Notes: a model not told the origin generated them from the sequence alone. DNA of 64,000 nt from Streptomyces sp. WP-1 (GCF_030450125.1 NZ_CP123923.1:7349001-7413000), one strand, 5' to 3'; numbered from the stretch's first letter, positions 53,470 through 63,300 are shown. Program-made: numbers and translations.

Positions 53470-55458
53470 ATGAAGGCGAGGAAAATCAGGAAGACCAGGA
53501 AGAAGGCCGTCGCGCTGAGCGGCGCCCTCGCGGTGCTCGGCGTGGTCGGCACGGCCACCGCGTTCGGTGACGGCACCGGTGACCGGCAGCGCGTCGAGGT
53601 GCACGGGGGCCGGGTGACCGTACCCGTCGCGGGCGGACACGCGACGGTGGACACCGCCTCGCTCGCCGTGCGCGCACAGGCCGACGACGGCAGCGGCTGG
53701 CAGCTCTCGGCGCCCGCGGCGGACGGCCTGGGCCCCGCAGGGAAGGTGTCGGTGCGCGGGAACGAGGCCACCTGGCGCTACCCGTCGACGGGCTTCACCG
53801 TGACGGCCGCCGCCCGCGACGGACGCCTGGCGGTGTCGGTGCGCTCCGCCCGCGAGACCACGCTGAACTGGCCCGTGACCGGCGGCGACCCGGCCACCCG
53901 GGAGATGCAGATACCGCGCGGCGAGGGCCTGTCGGTACCGGTCGCCGACCGGTGGTGGAACTCGTCGAAGGCCGGGCTCGCCGGCAGCGAGGCGGGCCTC
54001 TCCGACGGCCTGACCATGCCGTTCTGGGGCACCAGCCGCGCGAGCGGGCACGGTTCGAGCTACATCGCCGAGTCCGACATCGGCAGCACGCTGACGTTCG
54101 TCTCCTCCGGCGGCCGTCTGCGCGCCGAGGCACGGCACGCGTTCTCGGCGCGGGAGGGCACCGGGAACTACAAGATCACCTTCGCGCTCACCGACGGCTC
54201 GCCGGTGGCCGCCGCCCGCGACTACCGCGCCTGGCTGCTCGGCCACGGCGGCATCACCACCCTGCGCGCGAAGATCGCCGCGAACCCCGGGGTGGGCAGG
54301 CTGGTGGGGGCCTTCCACGCCTACACCTGGGGCCAGGCACGCACCGCCGAGGGCGTGCGCCGGCTGCGGGACCTCGGCATCGGCCGGATGTGGCTCGGCT
54401 ACGACGCCGACGGCTCGCCCATGGACGCCAAGGCCGTCGCCCTCGCCGAACGCTCCGGCTACCTCGTGGGACCGTACGACTCCTGGGCCAACGCCCAGGA
54501 CCCGGACTCGGCCGACACCCCGGTCTCGAAGTGGCCGTCCCCGGTGTGGCCGGACGCCTGCGTACGGGACGCGGACGGCAAGCCGGTCACCGGCTTCGGC
54601 GGGCGCGGCTGCTACGTCAGCTCCGAGGCCCTCAAGCGCGCCGAACCGTCGAAGCACTATCTCGCCGAGCGGACCCGGGAGATGACCGCCAACGGCGCCG
54701 ACAGCTACTTCCTCGACGTCGACGCGGCCGGCGAGCTGTTCACCGACCGGTCCCCGGCGCACCCGATGACCCAGGCGCAGGACCGCCGGAACCGGCTGGA
54801 GCGCATGGCACGGCTGTCCGGCGACGGGAAGCTGGTCCTCGGCTCGGAGAGCGCCGGTTCCTGGGCGAACAAGGTGGTGTCCTTCAGCCACGGTTCCGGC
54901 ACGCCCGTCACCGACGGACTGTGGGCGCTGGAGCGGGACCGGGCCACCTGGGGCGGTTATGCGCCCGCCGGGGCGCCCGGGGTCTACTTCAAGCCCGTCC
55001 ACCTGCCGGACGACATCGCCAAGGCGATGTACGACCCGAGGTACCGGGTGCCGCTCTACCAGACCGTGCTGCACGACTCGGTGATCAGCACCGAGCGCTG
55101 GGAGCTGTCCTGGTCGAAGCTGCCGGACCAGAGCCGCACCCGCGCGCTGCTGGCGATGCTGTACAACGTGCCGCTCAACCTGGTCCTCGACCAGTCCGAA
55201 CTGGACGAGCACGGCAAGCAGATCGCCGCGCTGCAAAAGTACTTCGAGCCGCTGCACAAGGCCGCGGCCACGCTGCCGATGACCGGCTTCAGCCGGCTGA
55301 CGCCGGACAGCCTGGTGCAGCGGACGGCCTTCGGCGACGGCGCCCTGACCGTGACCGCCAACTTCTCCGCCACGACGCACGCCGGCCTGCCCGGCGGCTG
55401 CGTCGACGCGGTGATCAAGGGCGGAAAGGCCCGGCGCATGTGTCCGCCGAGCCTGTGA
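53470..55458 (+). CDS. Secreted glycoside hydrolase, GH101/GH129-like TIM barrel
   Basis: 662 residues. Signal peptide ~1-32 (KKAVALSGALAVLGVVGTATAFG). N-terminal beta domains (~40-250), then a barrel from ~275 (VGRLVGAFHAYTWGQ, MWLGYDADG). Candidate nucleophile Asp in SYFLDVDAAG and acid/base Glu in LGSESAGSW. This layout fits alpha-N-acetylgalactosaminidase-type families GH101/GH129 best, but family choice is by motif only. Begins 6 bp after the kinase, so likely under that two-component system. Confidence 0.7.
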   Translation: MKARKIRKTRKKAVALSGALAVLGVVGTATAFGDGTGDRQRVEVHGGRVTVPVAGGHATVDTASLAVRAQADDGSGWQLSAPAADGLGPAGKVSVRGNEATWRYPSTGFTVTAAARDGRLAVSVRSARETTLNWPVTGGDPATREMQIPRGEGLSVPVADRWWNSSKAGLAGSEAGLSDGLTMPFWGTSRASGHGSSYIAESDIGSTLTFVSSGGRLRAEARHAFSAREGTGNYKITFALTDGSPVAAARDYRAWLLGHGGITTLRAKIAANPGVGRLVGAFHAYTWGQARTAEGVRRLRDLGIGRMWLGYDADGSPMDAKAVALAERSGYLVGPYDSWANAQDPDSADTPVSKWPSPVWPDACVRDADGKPVTGFGGRGCYVSSEALKRAEPSKHYLAERTREMTANGADSYFLDVDAAGELFTDRSPAHPMTQAQDRRNRLERMARLSGDGKLVLGSESAGSWANKVVSFSHGSGTPVTDGLWALERDRATWGGYAPAGAPGVYFKPVHLPDDIAKAMYDPRYRVPLYQTVLHDSVISTERWELSWSKLPDQSRTRALLAMLYNVPLNLVLDQSELDEHGKQIAALQKYFEPLHKAAATLPMTGFSRLTPDSLVQRTAFGDGALTVTANFSATTHAGLPGGCVDAVIKGGKARRMCPPSL

Positions 55459-55465
55459 CCCCGAG

Positions 55466-55496
55466 GGTCCGCCGGGGCGCCGCGCCCCGGCGGACC
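55466..55496. terminator. Bidirectional hairpin terminator
   Basis: GGTCCGCCGGGGCG (55466-55479) pairs with 55483-55496 over 14 bp, loop 3 nt, between convergent genes. Confidence 0.7.
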
Positions 55497-55536
55497 GACG
55501 GGCGGCCGAGCACCGGCCGCCCGTCGCCGGGGCCGG

Positions 55537-56397
55537 TCAGCAGGTGCGGAAGGTGTAGTCCTCGGAGCCGCGGACCGAGACGTCCAGGTCGCGCCGGACG
55601 ATGCCGAGCTTCGAGCCGAAGCCCGAGCAGGCACGGCTGAAACCGCTGTCCTTGTACTCGATCACGAAGACCCGGTCGGCGTACGCCTTGGCGTACTCAC
55701 CGCACTCGTTGTACTGCCCGCACTCCTCGGCGACGGCGAAGTCGAAGCCGATCTTCGTGCGGTCCGGGAGCATGTCGGCCGTGTTCTTCTGCCCGATGGC
55801 GAGACCGGCGGCGTGCGCCCGGTCGGCCAGCAGCTTCGCGAAGGCCGAGTTGTCCGCCTTCGTCAGCCGTCCGCCGGAACGCTCGTAGGAGTCGAGGTTG
55901 TCCGGCTCGACGGCCTGGAAGCCGCTCTTGGCACAGCCGTCGATCCAGCCGCCGACGACCTCGGCGAGACGGGAGCGCTTGTCGGCCGTGGACGTGTCCA
56001 GGAGCGCCTCGTCCCAGTCCTGGTCGAGCACCGGACGCTTGCCCTTGTCCCGCAGCACCAGGTCGGGGTGGTTCTTCGTCCACCAGCTCAGCGCGTCGGG
56101 CTGGGCCTGGAACGCGTTGACGTAGCACAGGTTGTAGAGGCCCTTGGCGGGCTCCGCGGACCGGTCGCGCGACACGGCGGTGACGCCCTTGGCCGGGGTG
56201 TACGCGCCGCCGATCTGGTAGTCGAACGTGGCGTTGGCCGCGGGGAGCACCACCTTCGGTGCCGCCTTCGCGGCCGGGGTGTCCGCGAAGACGTCGGACA
56301 GCGTCAGCCCCGCCCCGAGAGCGGCGGCGACCCCGACCGCACCGGCGACGACGGTGCTGGTGCGGCGGAAGAAAGGTACAGCGGAGTGCTTCGACAC
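55537..56397 (-). CDS. Secreted GH114-like endo-alpha-1,4-polygalactosaminidase
   Basis: 286 residues. Start VSKHSAVPFF at 56397 (AGGAG upstream); signal peptide ends near residue 35-40. The body has FDYQIGGAYTPAKGVTAVSRD, YNLCYVNAFQAQPD, FQAVEPDNLDSYER (acidic active-site loop), QKNTADMLPD and EECGQYNECGEYA, the ordered motifs of TM1410/GH114 enzymes that cleave galactosamine polymers. Several cysteines suggest disulfides. Convergent with the GH101/GH129-like gene. Confidence 0.85.
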   Translation of the reverse strand: MSKHSAVPFFRRTSTVVAGAVGVAAALGAGLTLSDVFADTPAAKAAPKVVLPAANATFDYQIGGAYTPAKGVTAVSRDRSAEPAKGLYNLCYVNAFQAQPDALSWWTKNHPDLVLRDKGKRPVLDQDWDEALLDTSTADKRSRLAEVVGGWIDGCAKSGFQAVEPDNLDSYERSGGRLTKADNSAFAKLLADRAHAAGLAIGQKNTADMLPDRTKIGFDFAVAEECGQYNECGEYAKAYADRVFVIEYKDSGFSRACSGFGSKLGIVRRDLDVSVRGSEDYTFRTC

Positions 56398-56458
56398 ACG
56401 GACTCCTGTGCAACGGTCGTACTGACGCGCACATCCTGGGCCGCCGACCATGAGGATT

Positions 56459-57880
56459 TCATGAGGGACGCGGTGTCCGGCGGTGCCCGGCCGACCGCTG
56501 GAGCGGCCCCAGCGTCAGCACGAACGCCGAACCGCCGCCCGGTCTGCGCCGGACCGTCACCTGCCCGCCGTGCGTGGCGGCGACCTCCCGCACCAGCGAC
56601 AGCCCGATGCCGGTGCCGCCGCCGTCGGAGCGGAACCGCTCCAGCAGGCCGGGCAGTCCGTCCGGGTCCACCCCGGCGCCCCGGTCCGCCACCGTCACCG
56701 CCGTACCGCGCACCATGACGTCCACCTCGGCGCGGTCCTCGGGATCCCCCGGAGTCCGCCCGTGCCGCAGGGCGTTGGCCAGCAGATTGCGCACCGCGAT
56801 CCGCACCAGTGCCGGATCCGCCGTCGCCACCGACGCCTCCAGCGAGGTCGTCACGGTGTGCCGGGAGACCGGCAGTTCCTCGCAGACCTGCTCGACCAGC
56901 TGGTCCAGCCGCAGCGGCACCGGCCGGAACGTGCCCGTCGACTGGAGCCGGCCACGGGTGAGGATGTTGTCGACGACGTCCGTCATCCGGTCCGCGGCCC
57001 GCCGCAGCCGCGGCAGATGCGAGTGCAGACCTCCCGGATCGGCGTCCGCGATGTCCACCGAGCCTCGCATCACCGCCACCGGGGTACGCAGCTCGTGCGC
57101 CGCGTCCGCGAGCAGCCGCTCCTGTGCGTCCAGCGCCTCCCACGCGGGCCGCATGCTCCGCCCCGACAGCACGTATCCGGTCACCGCCGACAGCAGGACC
57201 AGCAGACCCGAACCGGACAGCACCGCCACCGCCAGACGCCGGTGCTGGGCCTGCCCCTTCGCCGGGTCACCGGCCACCACCACCGCGCCGGCCGTCTTCT
57301 GCGACTGGTCCTGGTAGTAGGGCAGCGCCAGCAGGTACACGGAACCGCCTTCGCCGGTACGGGCCCGTGTGCTCTCGGTGTCGTCGTGGGCCATCGCCCG
57401 GTGCGCGATCCGGTCGACCGCGTCCGCCGCGACGTCCACGCCGGGGCCGCGCGAGGTGAACACCCGCCGCAGCCGGTCCCCGTGCGCCTGGAGCACGATC
57501 ACCTGCGCGCCCGCGCTGGTCGCCTCGTCGTCGTACAGGCCGTCCAGCTGGATCCCCGCGTCGGTGTAGTAGATCAGCGACACGGCCACCGCCGCCCGCC
57601 GGTGCATGTCCTCGTACTCGGCGGACTGCCAGGACCGTCCGTCGGTACGGATCACCAGCCACGACAGCGCGCCCACCCCGGCCAGCGTGATCAGCGTGTA
57701 CGCCAGTGTCAGCCGCCACTGGAGCCGGCCGAGGCGGCGGCGGGCCGGGGACGGACGCGCGGCGCGCCGCGCTGTGGCGGGCCGGCCGTGCCGCCCGGTC
57801 AGGAGCCGGGTCAGGAGCCCGCGCCGCGGTGCCCGGCGCGGGCGTCCCGCCGAGCGCTGTCCCTGGTGGTCGCCCGTCAC
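56459..57880 (-). CDS. Sensor histidine kinase
   Basis: 473 residues. Two hydrophobic helices (~58-78 and ~210-235) flank an extracytoplasmic sensor of about 130 residues. HisKA motif AHELRTPVAVMRG, N box RNLLANALRHGR, G1 DRGAGVD, G2 GTGIGLSLV. GTG overlaps the regulator stop (GTGA). The first ~50 residues are Arg-rich cytosolic. Ligand unknown; adjacent to the secreted GH114 gene. Confidence 0.92.
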   Translation of the reverse strand: MTGDHQGQRSAGRPRRAPRRGLLTRLLTGRHGRPATARRAARPSPARRRLGRLQWRLTLAYTLITLAGVGALSWLVIRTDGRSWQSAEYEDMHRRAAVAVSLIYYTDAGIQLDGLYDDEATSAGAQVIVLQAHGDRLRRVFTSRGPGVDVAADAVDRIAHRAMAHDDTESTRARTGEGGSVYLLALPYYQDQSQKTAGAVVVAGDPAKGQAQHRRLAVAVLSGSGLLVLLSAVTGYVLSGRSMRPAWEALDAQERLLADAAHELRTPVAVMRGSVDIADADPGGLHSHLPRLRRAADRMTDVVDNILTRGRLQSTGTFRPVPLRLDQLVEQVCEELPVSRHTVTTSLEASVATADPALVRIAVRNLLANALRHGRTPGDPEDRAEVDVMVRGTAVTVADRGAGVDPDGLPGLLERFRSDGGGTGIGLSLVREVAATHGGQVTVRRRPGGGSAFVLTLGPLQRSAGHRRTPRPS

Positions 57881-58551
57881 TCCGGATCCGCGCTGCCGGT
57901 GAACCGGAACCCGTGCCCGCGCACGGTCCGGATCGGCGAGGGCGGTCCGAGTTTGCGGCGGAGGCCCGCCACCACCGCGTCCACCACGTTCGAGAGGGGG
58001 TCGGCCATCTCGTCCCAGCACTGCTCGATCAGCGTCGAGCGGGTGACGACCTCCTCGGGGCGCAGGAGCAGCTGGCGCAGCACCGCGTACTCCTTGGGCG
58101 TCAGGGACAGCAGGATCCCGGCCCGGCGCACCTCGCGGCGGGCCTCGTCCAGCTCGACGTCGGCGTGGCGCAGGTGCACGGGCGTCCGGTCCGGTGCCCG
58201 GCGGACGAGACTGCCCACCCGCAGCACCAGCTCCACCATCGCGAACGGCTTCGCCAGGTAGTCGTCCGCCCCGGCGTGGAAGCCGTCCACCCGGTCCGGG
58301 ACCTCGTTCATCGCCGTCAGGCACAGCACCGGCGTCGTCCAGCCCCGGCGCCTGCGCTCCCGGAGCGCGTCCAGGGTGTCCCCGGACGGCACCATGCGGT
58401 CCAGGACCACGCAGCCGTACGGCGCGAGGTCGAGCAGGACGTCCGCGTCCGGCCAGTCGGGGACGGCGTCCACGGCGTATCCGGCGCCCCGCAGCCCGGC
58501 CTCGATGACATGCCGGAGATCTTCTTCGTCCTCGACCAGGAGCACGCGCAT
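57877..58551 (-). CDS. OmpR/PhoB-type response regulator
   Basis: 224 residues. Start MRVLLVEDEEDL at 58551; the ORF to 58761 is an upstream extension. Acidic pocket VEDEED, Asp in CVVLDRMVPSGD and Lys in LAKPF. Winged-helix output with TPKEYAVLRQLLLRPEEVVTRSTL and TVRGHGFRF. Coupled to the kinase gene. Confidence 0.92.
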   Translation of the reverse strand: MRVLLVEDEEDLRHVIEAGLRGAGYAVDAVPDWPDADVLLDLAPYGCVVLDRMVPSGDTLDALRERRRRGWTTPVLCLTAMNEVPDRVDGFHAGADDYLAKPFAMVELVLRVGSLVRRAPDRTPVHLRHADVELDEARREVRRAGILLSLTPKEYAVLRQLLLRPEEVVTRSTLIEQCWDEMADPLSNVVDAVVAGLRRKLGPPSPIRTVRGHGFRFTGSADPE

Positions 58552-58771
58552 GGTTCTGACTCGTCCTTGGGGCTCGGGCGGCGCGAGGGGTCGGGGTGCG
58601 GGGGTGCGCCGGTTCGCCGGAGGGGGGCTGGGGACCCGGCGAGGACGACATAGTAGACAGCCGGCGAGAATCCGGCGGTGCCCGGGTGGCCGAGGAGGAG
58701 GGCGGGGACGAGCGCACCGATGCCCCCCTGCGTCCGGAACGGAACGGTGGTGTCGGCCCACGCCAGGTGGC

Positions 58772-59857
58772 TTACGGCCGCGTGCCGTCGGGCCTGCGCA
58801 CGGTCGGTCGGCACCGCGCGTCCGGCGCCCTGCTCGGCCGCTGCAACGCCGTGAGCCGCCTGCTCGGTCGGGGCGCCGTACCGCCCTCCACGTCTCCCTT
58901 CATCAGCACCTCGCCCAGCAGTGTGATGTGGTGCACCACCGTCCCGCCCCGCCGCTCCTTGGTGGTGAGGCCGGCGTCGGCCAGGATGCCGGCGTGCTGG
59001 CTGGCGGTGGCCGGGGAGATGCCGAGGGCGGTGGCCAGTTCGGTGGTGCTCAGGGGGCCGCCCGCGGCCAGGGTGCAGAGCGCGGCGGCCCGGGTCCGGC
59101 CCAGCAGGGCCGTCAGCGCGGGCGGCGGGCTGACCTGGTCGTCCATGAGCAGGTGCCGGTCGCCCGGTATCGGATAGATGAGCACGGGCTGCTCCTGCGG
59201 GGCCTCGAAGCCGGCGATCACCAGCCGCCCGGACGCGAAGACGGCCGGCTGGAGCAGCAGGCCGCGCCCGCCCAGGTCGACCTCGGTCAGACAGGGCGAC
59301 ATCGGCAGGGTCAGCACGGGCCGCTCCCACCGGATGTCCGGGCGCAGCGTGGACAGCACCTCGTCCAGGCCCCCGGCCGCCAACCGCCGTGCCCGGTACC
59401 GGTGTTCGGCCGCCACCAGCAGGTCGATCCGCTCCCGGTAGGGGGTGATCGCCGCCGCCTGGTACTCCGCCGTCAGTTCGCCGAGCAGCACCCGCGATCT
59501 GCGGTCCCCGGCTGCCAGATCCCTGGCGAACGGCGTCAGCCGGCGCAGCCGGCCCAGCCCGTTCACGTAGGCGCGGCCGGTCCGGTCCAGCCCGGCCGCG
59601 GTGGCCTCGGCGGTGTCGCGGGCGTCCTGCCGTACGGTCAGGAACTCCGGCAGGTCCGTCGTCGAGAACAGATCGAACAGCATCGCCGAGCGTGGCCGCC
59701 AGCGCCGGCCGAGCTGCTCGCGCCACTGCCCGAGGCTGCCCTCGGACCGGCGGGTCGCCAGCATGTGGAGGCTCAGGACCAGTTCCGAGGACATGTCCGC
59801 GGCCGGTGCGATCCGGGTACGCGCGAGGTCCTGATCGGTGAAGCGGATCTTCAGCAC
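58772..59857 (-). CDS. Winged-helix (ArsR-type) transcriptional regulator with N-terminal domain
   Basis: 361 residues. Residues ~250-325 form the ArsR-like DNA-binding domain (LGRTRAAALCTLAAGGPLSTTELATALGISPATASQHAGIL). The ~240-residue N-terminal region (FARDLAAGDRRSRVLLGEL) is the kind found in actinobacterial DUF5937-type regulators; no ligand known. GTG start at 59857 sits almost on a GGGAGG site, so the true start may differ. The last ~35 residues are Arg/Pro-rich and beyond the normal family end. Confidence 0.8.
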   Translation of the reverse strand: MLKIRFTDQDLARTRIAPAADMSSELVLSLHMLATRRSEGSLGQWREQLGRRWRPRSAMLFDLFSTTDLPEFLTVRQDARDTAEATAAGLDRTGRAYVNGLGRLRRLTPFARDLAAGDRRSRVLLGELTAEYQAAAITPYRERIDLLVAAEHRYRARRLAAGGLDEVLSTLRPDIRWERPVLTLPMSPCLTEVDLGGRGLLLQPAVFASGRLVIAGFEAPQEQPVLIYPIPGDRHLLMDDQVSPPPALTALLGRTRAAALCTLAAGGPLSTTELATALGISPATASQHAGILADAGLTTKERRGGTVVHHITLLGEVLMKGDVEGGTAPRPSRRLTALQRPSRAPDARCRPTVRRPDGTRP

Positions 59858-60038
59858 CTCCCGATCCTGGGCTCGTCACCGCCGCACGGCAAGGGATTCG
59901 ACCAGAAACGAAACCGTGGCCCCGGGCGCTCCCGCCGACGCATCGTCATCGGCAGCTGAACGCAGACGGCCGGACGGCGGACGAGGAAGGTCCGCCGCCG
60001 GGCCGGTATCCGCGCAATTCCGAGGAGAGACACCGATC

Positions 60039-60431
60039 ATGCGTATGCACACCTGGACCCGCCGTACCGCCGCCCTCACCCTGGGCGCGGCCGCCGCCCT
60101 CGCCCTGACCGTCGGCTCCGCCGACGCCGCCGGCAACCTCGCGACCGGCAGCAGCGGCCCGGCCGTCGCCTGCCTCCAGCGCGCCCTGGACGACGTGGAC
60201 GGCGCCGGCCTCGGCCAGGACGGCCAGTTCGGCACCCTCACCCGCAACGCCGTCGTGCACTTCCAGAGCGAGCACGGCCTGAGCGCGGACGGCGTCGTCG
60301 GCCCGAACACCGGTGCCGCCGTCAAGAACGCCGTCAGCCAGGCGTACTACGCCGCCCACCGCGCCAACGACCCCTCCCAGGTGGAGCTCGGCAACTGGAC
60401 CTCCACCTGCGGCGGTCAGCTGCCGGGCTGA
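60039..60431 (+). CDS. Secreted peptidoglycan-binding protein
   Basis: 130 residues. Signal peptide (MRMHTWTRRTAALTLGAAAALALTVGSADA) ends near residue 30. One PG_binding_1 domain follows: GSSGPAVACLQRALDDVDG, QFGTLTRNAVVHFQSEHGLSADGVVGPNTG. Probably anchored to wall peptidoglycan outside the cell. GAGGAGA precedes the ATG at 60039. Confidence 0.87.
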   Translation: MRMHTWTRRTAALTLGAAAALALTVGSADAAGNLATGSSGPAVACLQRALDDVDGAGLGQDGQFGTLTRNAVVHFQSEHGLSADGVVGPNTGAAVKNAVSQAYYAAHRANDPSQVELGNWTSTCGGQLPG

Positions 60432-60553
60432 TCCCGGGGCGGACAGGGGGCCGGCACGCGGGGGTGGTGCCGGGCCCCTGGCCGCCGTTGTCCCCGCCGC
60501 ACCGCCGATTGATAGCGTGACCTGGTTCGCGAGGGGATCGATCGGAGGGTGCG

Positions 60554-61312
60554 GTGGCCACGGAGGTCGTCGTCAGGGAGGGGCTCACGTACGGGCCCAG
60601 TGGCAAGCTCCTGGACGTGTATCAGCCCGCCGGCGCGTCGGAGCCGGTGCCCGCGGTGCTGCTCTGGCACGGCCGGGGCCCCGACGAACGGGACGTCCTC
60701 GCGCCGGTCGCCCGCGCGGCGGCGGAGCGGGGCGTCGTCGTACTGGTGCCGGACTGGCGCCCCGACGCCCCGGACGGCGGCCGGGCGCACCTGCGGGAGT
60801 CGGCCGACTTCGTACGACGGAACGTGACCGGTCTCGGCGGGGACCCGGAGCGGATCGTGCTCGCCGGCTGGTCCCTCGGCGGCAAGGCGGCGGTGGGCGT
60901 CGCGCTGAACCCCGAGGCGTTCGGCGGCTGGCGGCCGCGAGCCGCCGTAGGGATCGCGGGCGCGTACGGTACGGCCGCCCCGAGCACCGGAACCGTCCCG
61001 ATCGAGGACCTCCAGAACAGCGGCTCGCTGCCGGCCGTACCGGTGTGGCTGGTGCACGGCACCGCCGACCCGGCGGTGGACGTCGAGCGCTCGCGCGAGC
61101 TGCACACGGCACTGATCGGACACGGCCGGCCGGCGTCCCTCGACGAGGTCGCGACCGATCACGCCGGGGTCATCATGACCGAGTTCGTGCCCGAGCGGCA
61201 GCGCTGCCTGCCGAGCACCGCCGGCCACGCCGTCGAGGCAGGAGCGCGGACCGCCGACGTACTGGCCCGCGCCGCCGGAACCACCGTCCCGGGCCCGACC
61301 TCCAGACGGTGA
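60554..61312 (+). CDS. Alpha/beta hydrolase (BD-FAE/esterase-like)
   Basis: 252 residues. Nucleophile GWSLGGK (~Ser106), oxyanion loop LLWHGRGPDERD, acidic VHGTADPAVDV, and C-terminal His in VATDHAGVIM. GTG start at 60554 follows GGAGG. No signal peptide. Substrate unknown. Confidence 0.83.
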   Translation: MATEVVVREGLTYGPSGKLLDVYQPAGASEPVPAVLLWHGRGPDERDVLAPVARAAAERGVVVLVPDWRPDAPDGGRAHLRESADFVRRNVTGLGGDPERIVLAGWSLGGKAAVGVALNPEAFGGWRPRAAVGIAGAYGTAAPSTGTVPIEDLQNSGSLPAVPVWLVHGTADPAVDVERSRELHTALIGHGRPASLDEVATDHAGVIMTEFVPERQRCLPSTAGHAVEAGARTADVLARAAGTTVPGPTSRR

Positions 61313-61431
61313 TCACCCGGGCCTCGCTCACCGATCCACGACGGGGAGTTGGGCGAGTGCCACCGGGGCGGATGGCCGAGCGGATGGCCGAATGGAGCCG
61401 CAGCCGACGGGCGGAACGGCAGAGTGGCCCC

Positions 61432-62037
61432 ATGACGACCCCAGACGCCAAGGCCGACCTCCGTCGATACCTCCAGTCCGCCCGTGACGCCCTGCTGTGG
61501 AAGCTCGACGGACTCTCGGAGTACGACGGCCGCCGCCCGCTCACCCCGACCGGCACCAACCTCCTCGGCCTGGTGAAGCATGTCGCCACCATGGAACTCG
61601 GCTACCTCGGCGACGTCTTCGGACGGCCGTCCGGCGAACCGCTGCCCTGGCTGGCCGAGGACGCCGAGCCGAACGCGGACATGTGGGCCACCGCCGACGA
61701 GTCGCGCCGGTTCGTCGTGGAGCTGTACCACCGCGCGTGGGCGCACGCGGACGCCACGATCGAGGCGCTGGCGCTCGACGCGACCGGCAAGGTGCCGTGG
61801 TGGCCGGACGGCAGGAACGAGGTGACGCTGCACCGCGCCGTCGTCCACGTGATCGCCGAGACGGAACGGCACGCCGGACACGCCGATATCGTCCGGGAAC
61901 TCATCGACGGCGACGTCGGCGTGCGCCAGGGCAACGACAACATGGCCTCGGACGACCCGGCGTGGTGGGAGGACTACCGCGACCGCCTGGAGCGCGCGGC
62001 ACGGGACGCCGACCCGGACACGGCACCGCGGGCCTGA
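61432..62037 (+). CDS. DinB/DUF664-family protein
   Basis: 201 residues. NLLGLVKHVATMELGYLGDVFG and HRAVVHVIAETERHAGHADIVRELIDG give the three metal-coordinating histidines of the DinB fold. In actinobacteria this family includes mycothiol-dependent S-transferases and isomerases. The start is ATG 61432. Confidence 0.86.
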   Translation: MTTPDAKADLRRYLQSARDALLWKLDGLSEYDGRRPLTPTGTNLLGLVKHVATMELGYLGDVFGRPSGEPLPWLAEDAEPNADMWATADESRRFVVELYHRAWAHADATIEALALDATGKVPWWPDGRNEVTLHRAVVHVIAETERHAGHADIVRELIDGDVGVRQGNDNMASDDPAWWEDYRDRLERAARDADPDTAPRA

Positions 62038-62147
62038 GCACGAACGGGGGTCGGGGCGCACTGGTGTCCGCTCCCGGTTCCGACGCATTCCGCCCGGCGC
62101 GCGGGGTACCCGCGGTCAGGTACGAAAGGCACTGCGGGAGGTAACTC

Positions 62148-62342
62148 ATGGGCAAGCTCGGGGACATCGCGAAGAAGGCCAAGGAGATGGCCGAGAGCCA
62201 CCCGGACCAGGCCGACAAGGGCGTCGAGCGCGCCGAGCGGCTGGTCGACGAGCGCACGGGCGACAAGTACGACGCCCAGACCGACAAGGCCGCGGACGCG
62301 GTGCGGCGCTCCTACGGCGGCCACGGCACGGCCGAGCACTGA
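62148..62342 (+). CDS. Rv0909-family putative toxin-antitoxin antitoxin
   Basis: 64 residues: MGKLGDIAKKAKEMAESHPDQ then DKGVERAERLVDERTGDKYD, a charged helical protein matching the actinobacterial Rv0909/MT0933 antitoxin family. GGGAGG precedes the ATG. No toxin gene is next to it; downstream is a terminator. Confidence 0.85.
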   Translation: MGKLGDIAKKAKEMAESHPDQADKGVERAERLVDERTGDKYDAQTDKAADAVRRSYGGHGTAEH

Positions 62343-62359
62343 CACGAACCACCGACAGC

Positions 62360-62390
62360 CGGGCCCCGGGGCACCTCGCCCCGGGGCCCG
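62360..62390 (+). terminator. Hairpin terminator after the antitoxin gene
   Basis: CGGGCCCCGGGG (62360-62371) pairs with 62379-62390, 7-nt loop, 18 bp after the stop. Confidence 0.7.
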
Positions 62391-62427
62391 CGCGCGTGAC
62401 GGCGCCGTCTCGGGGCACCCTCCCGTC

Positions 62428-63300
62428 ATGGAGGAGAGCCGCACCACCCGTCCACCGACCCCGCCGACCCGCGCCTTCGTGCTGGGCGGCGGTGGCGCCC
62501 TCGGCGCGTACGAGGTCGGCATGCTCAAGGCCCTCTTCGCCGCGGGCATCCGCCCCGACCTCGTCGTCGGTACCTCCGTCGGCGCGATCAACGGCGCCGC
62601 CGTCGCGGCCGATCCGTCCAGCTCGTCCGTGGCCCGGCTCGCCGACCTGTGGACCGGCCTGGGGCGTGCCGGGGTGTTCTCCGGATCGCTGCTGGGCCGG
62701 CTGGGCACCGCCGCGCGCAGCGGCACGCACCTCTACCAGGCCACGCCCCTGCGCGAGTTGCTCACCTCCCATGTCCCGGTCGCGCACATCGAGGAGCTGC
62801 CCCTGTCGTTCCAGTGCGTCGCGGCGAGCATCGAGCGCGCCGCCGAGCACTGGTTCGCCGAGGGGCCGCTGGCGGACGCCGTGCTCGCCTCGTGCGCGGT
62901 GCCCGGACTGCTGCCGCCCGTCCGGATGGACGGGGAGCACTACGTCGACGGGGGCCTCGTCAACAGCATTCCCGTCGGCCGCGCCGTGGCCCTCGGGGCG
63001 ACCGAGGTGTACGTCCTCCAGGTGGGCCGCGTCGAGCGGGCCCTCTCGCCACCGCGCGCCCCCTGGCAGGTGGCTCTGGTGGCGTTCGAGATCGCCCGCA
63101 GGCACCGGTTCGCCCGTGACATGGCGGACCTCCCGGACGGGGTCACGGTCCATGTGCTGCCCTCGGGGTCGGGCCACGACGAGGGCACGGCGACACTGCG
63201 GCAGCTGCGGCACCGTAGCTTCGGGCGGACCGCCGAACGCATCGAACGCGCCTACGCGGCCTCCTCCCGGTACCTCGACACCGCGTTCGGCTCACCGTGA
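62428..63300 (+). CDS. Patatin-like phospholipase
   Basis: 290 residues. Oxyanion GGGGALGAYEVG at ~20-31, nucleophile GTSVG (Ser50), and catalytic DGGLVNSIP (Asp ~174), the Ser-Asp dyad of patatin-like acyl hydrolases. Its stop overlaps the GTG of the next gene. Confidence 0.92.
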   Translation: MEESRTTRPPTPPTRAFVLGGGGALGAYEVGMLKALFAAGIRPDLVVGTSVGAINGAAVAADPSSSSVARLADLWTGLGRAGVFSGSLLGRLGTAARSGTHLYQATPLRELLTSHVPVAHIEELPLSFQCVAASIERAAEHWFAEGPLADAVLASCAVPGLLPPVRMDGEHYVDGGLVNSIPVGRAVALGATEVYVLQVGRVERALSPPRAPWQVALVAFEIARRHRFARDMADLPDGVTVHVLPSGSGHDEGTATLRQLRHRSFGRTAERIERAYAASSRYLDTAFGSP

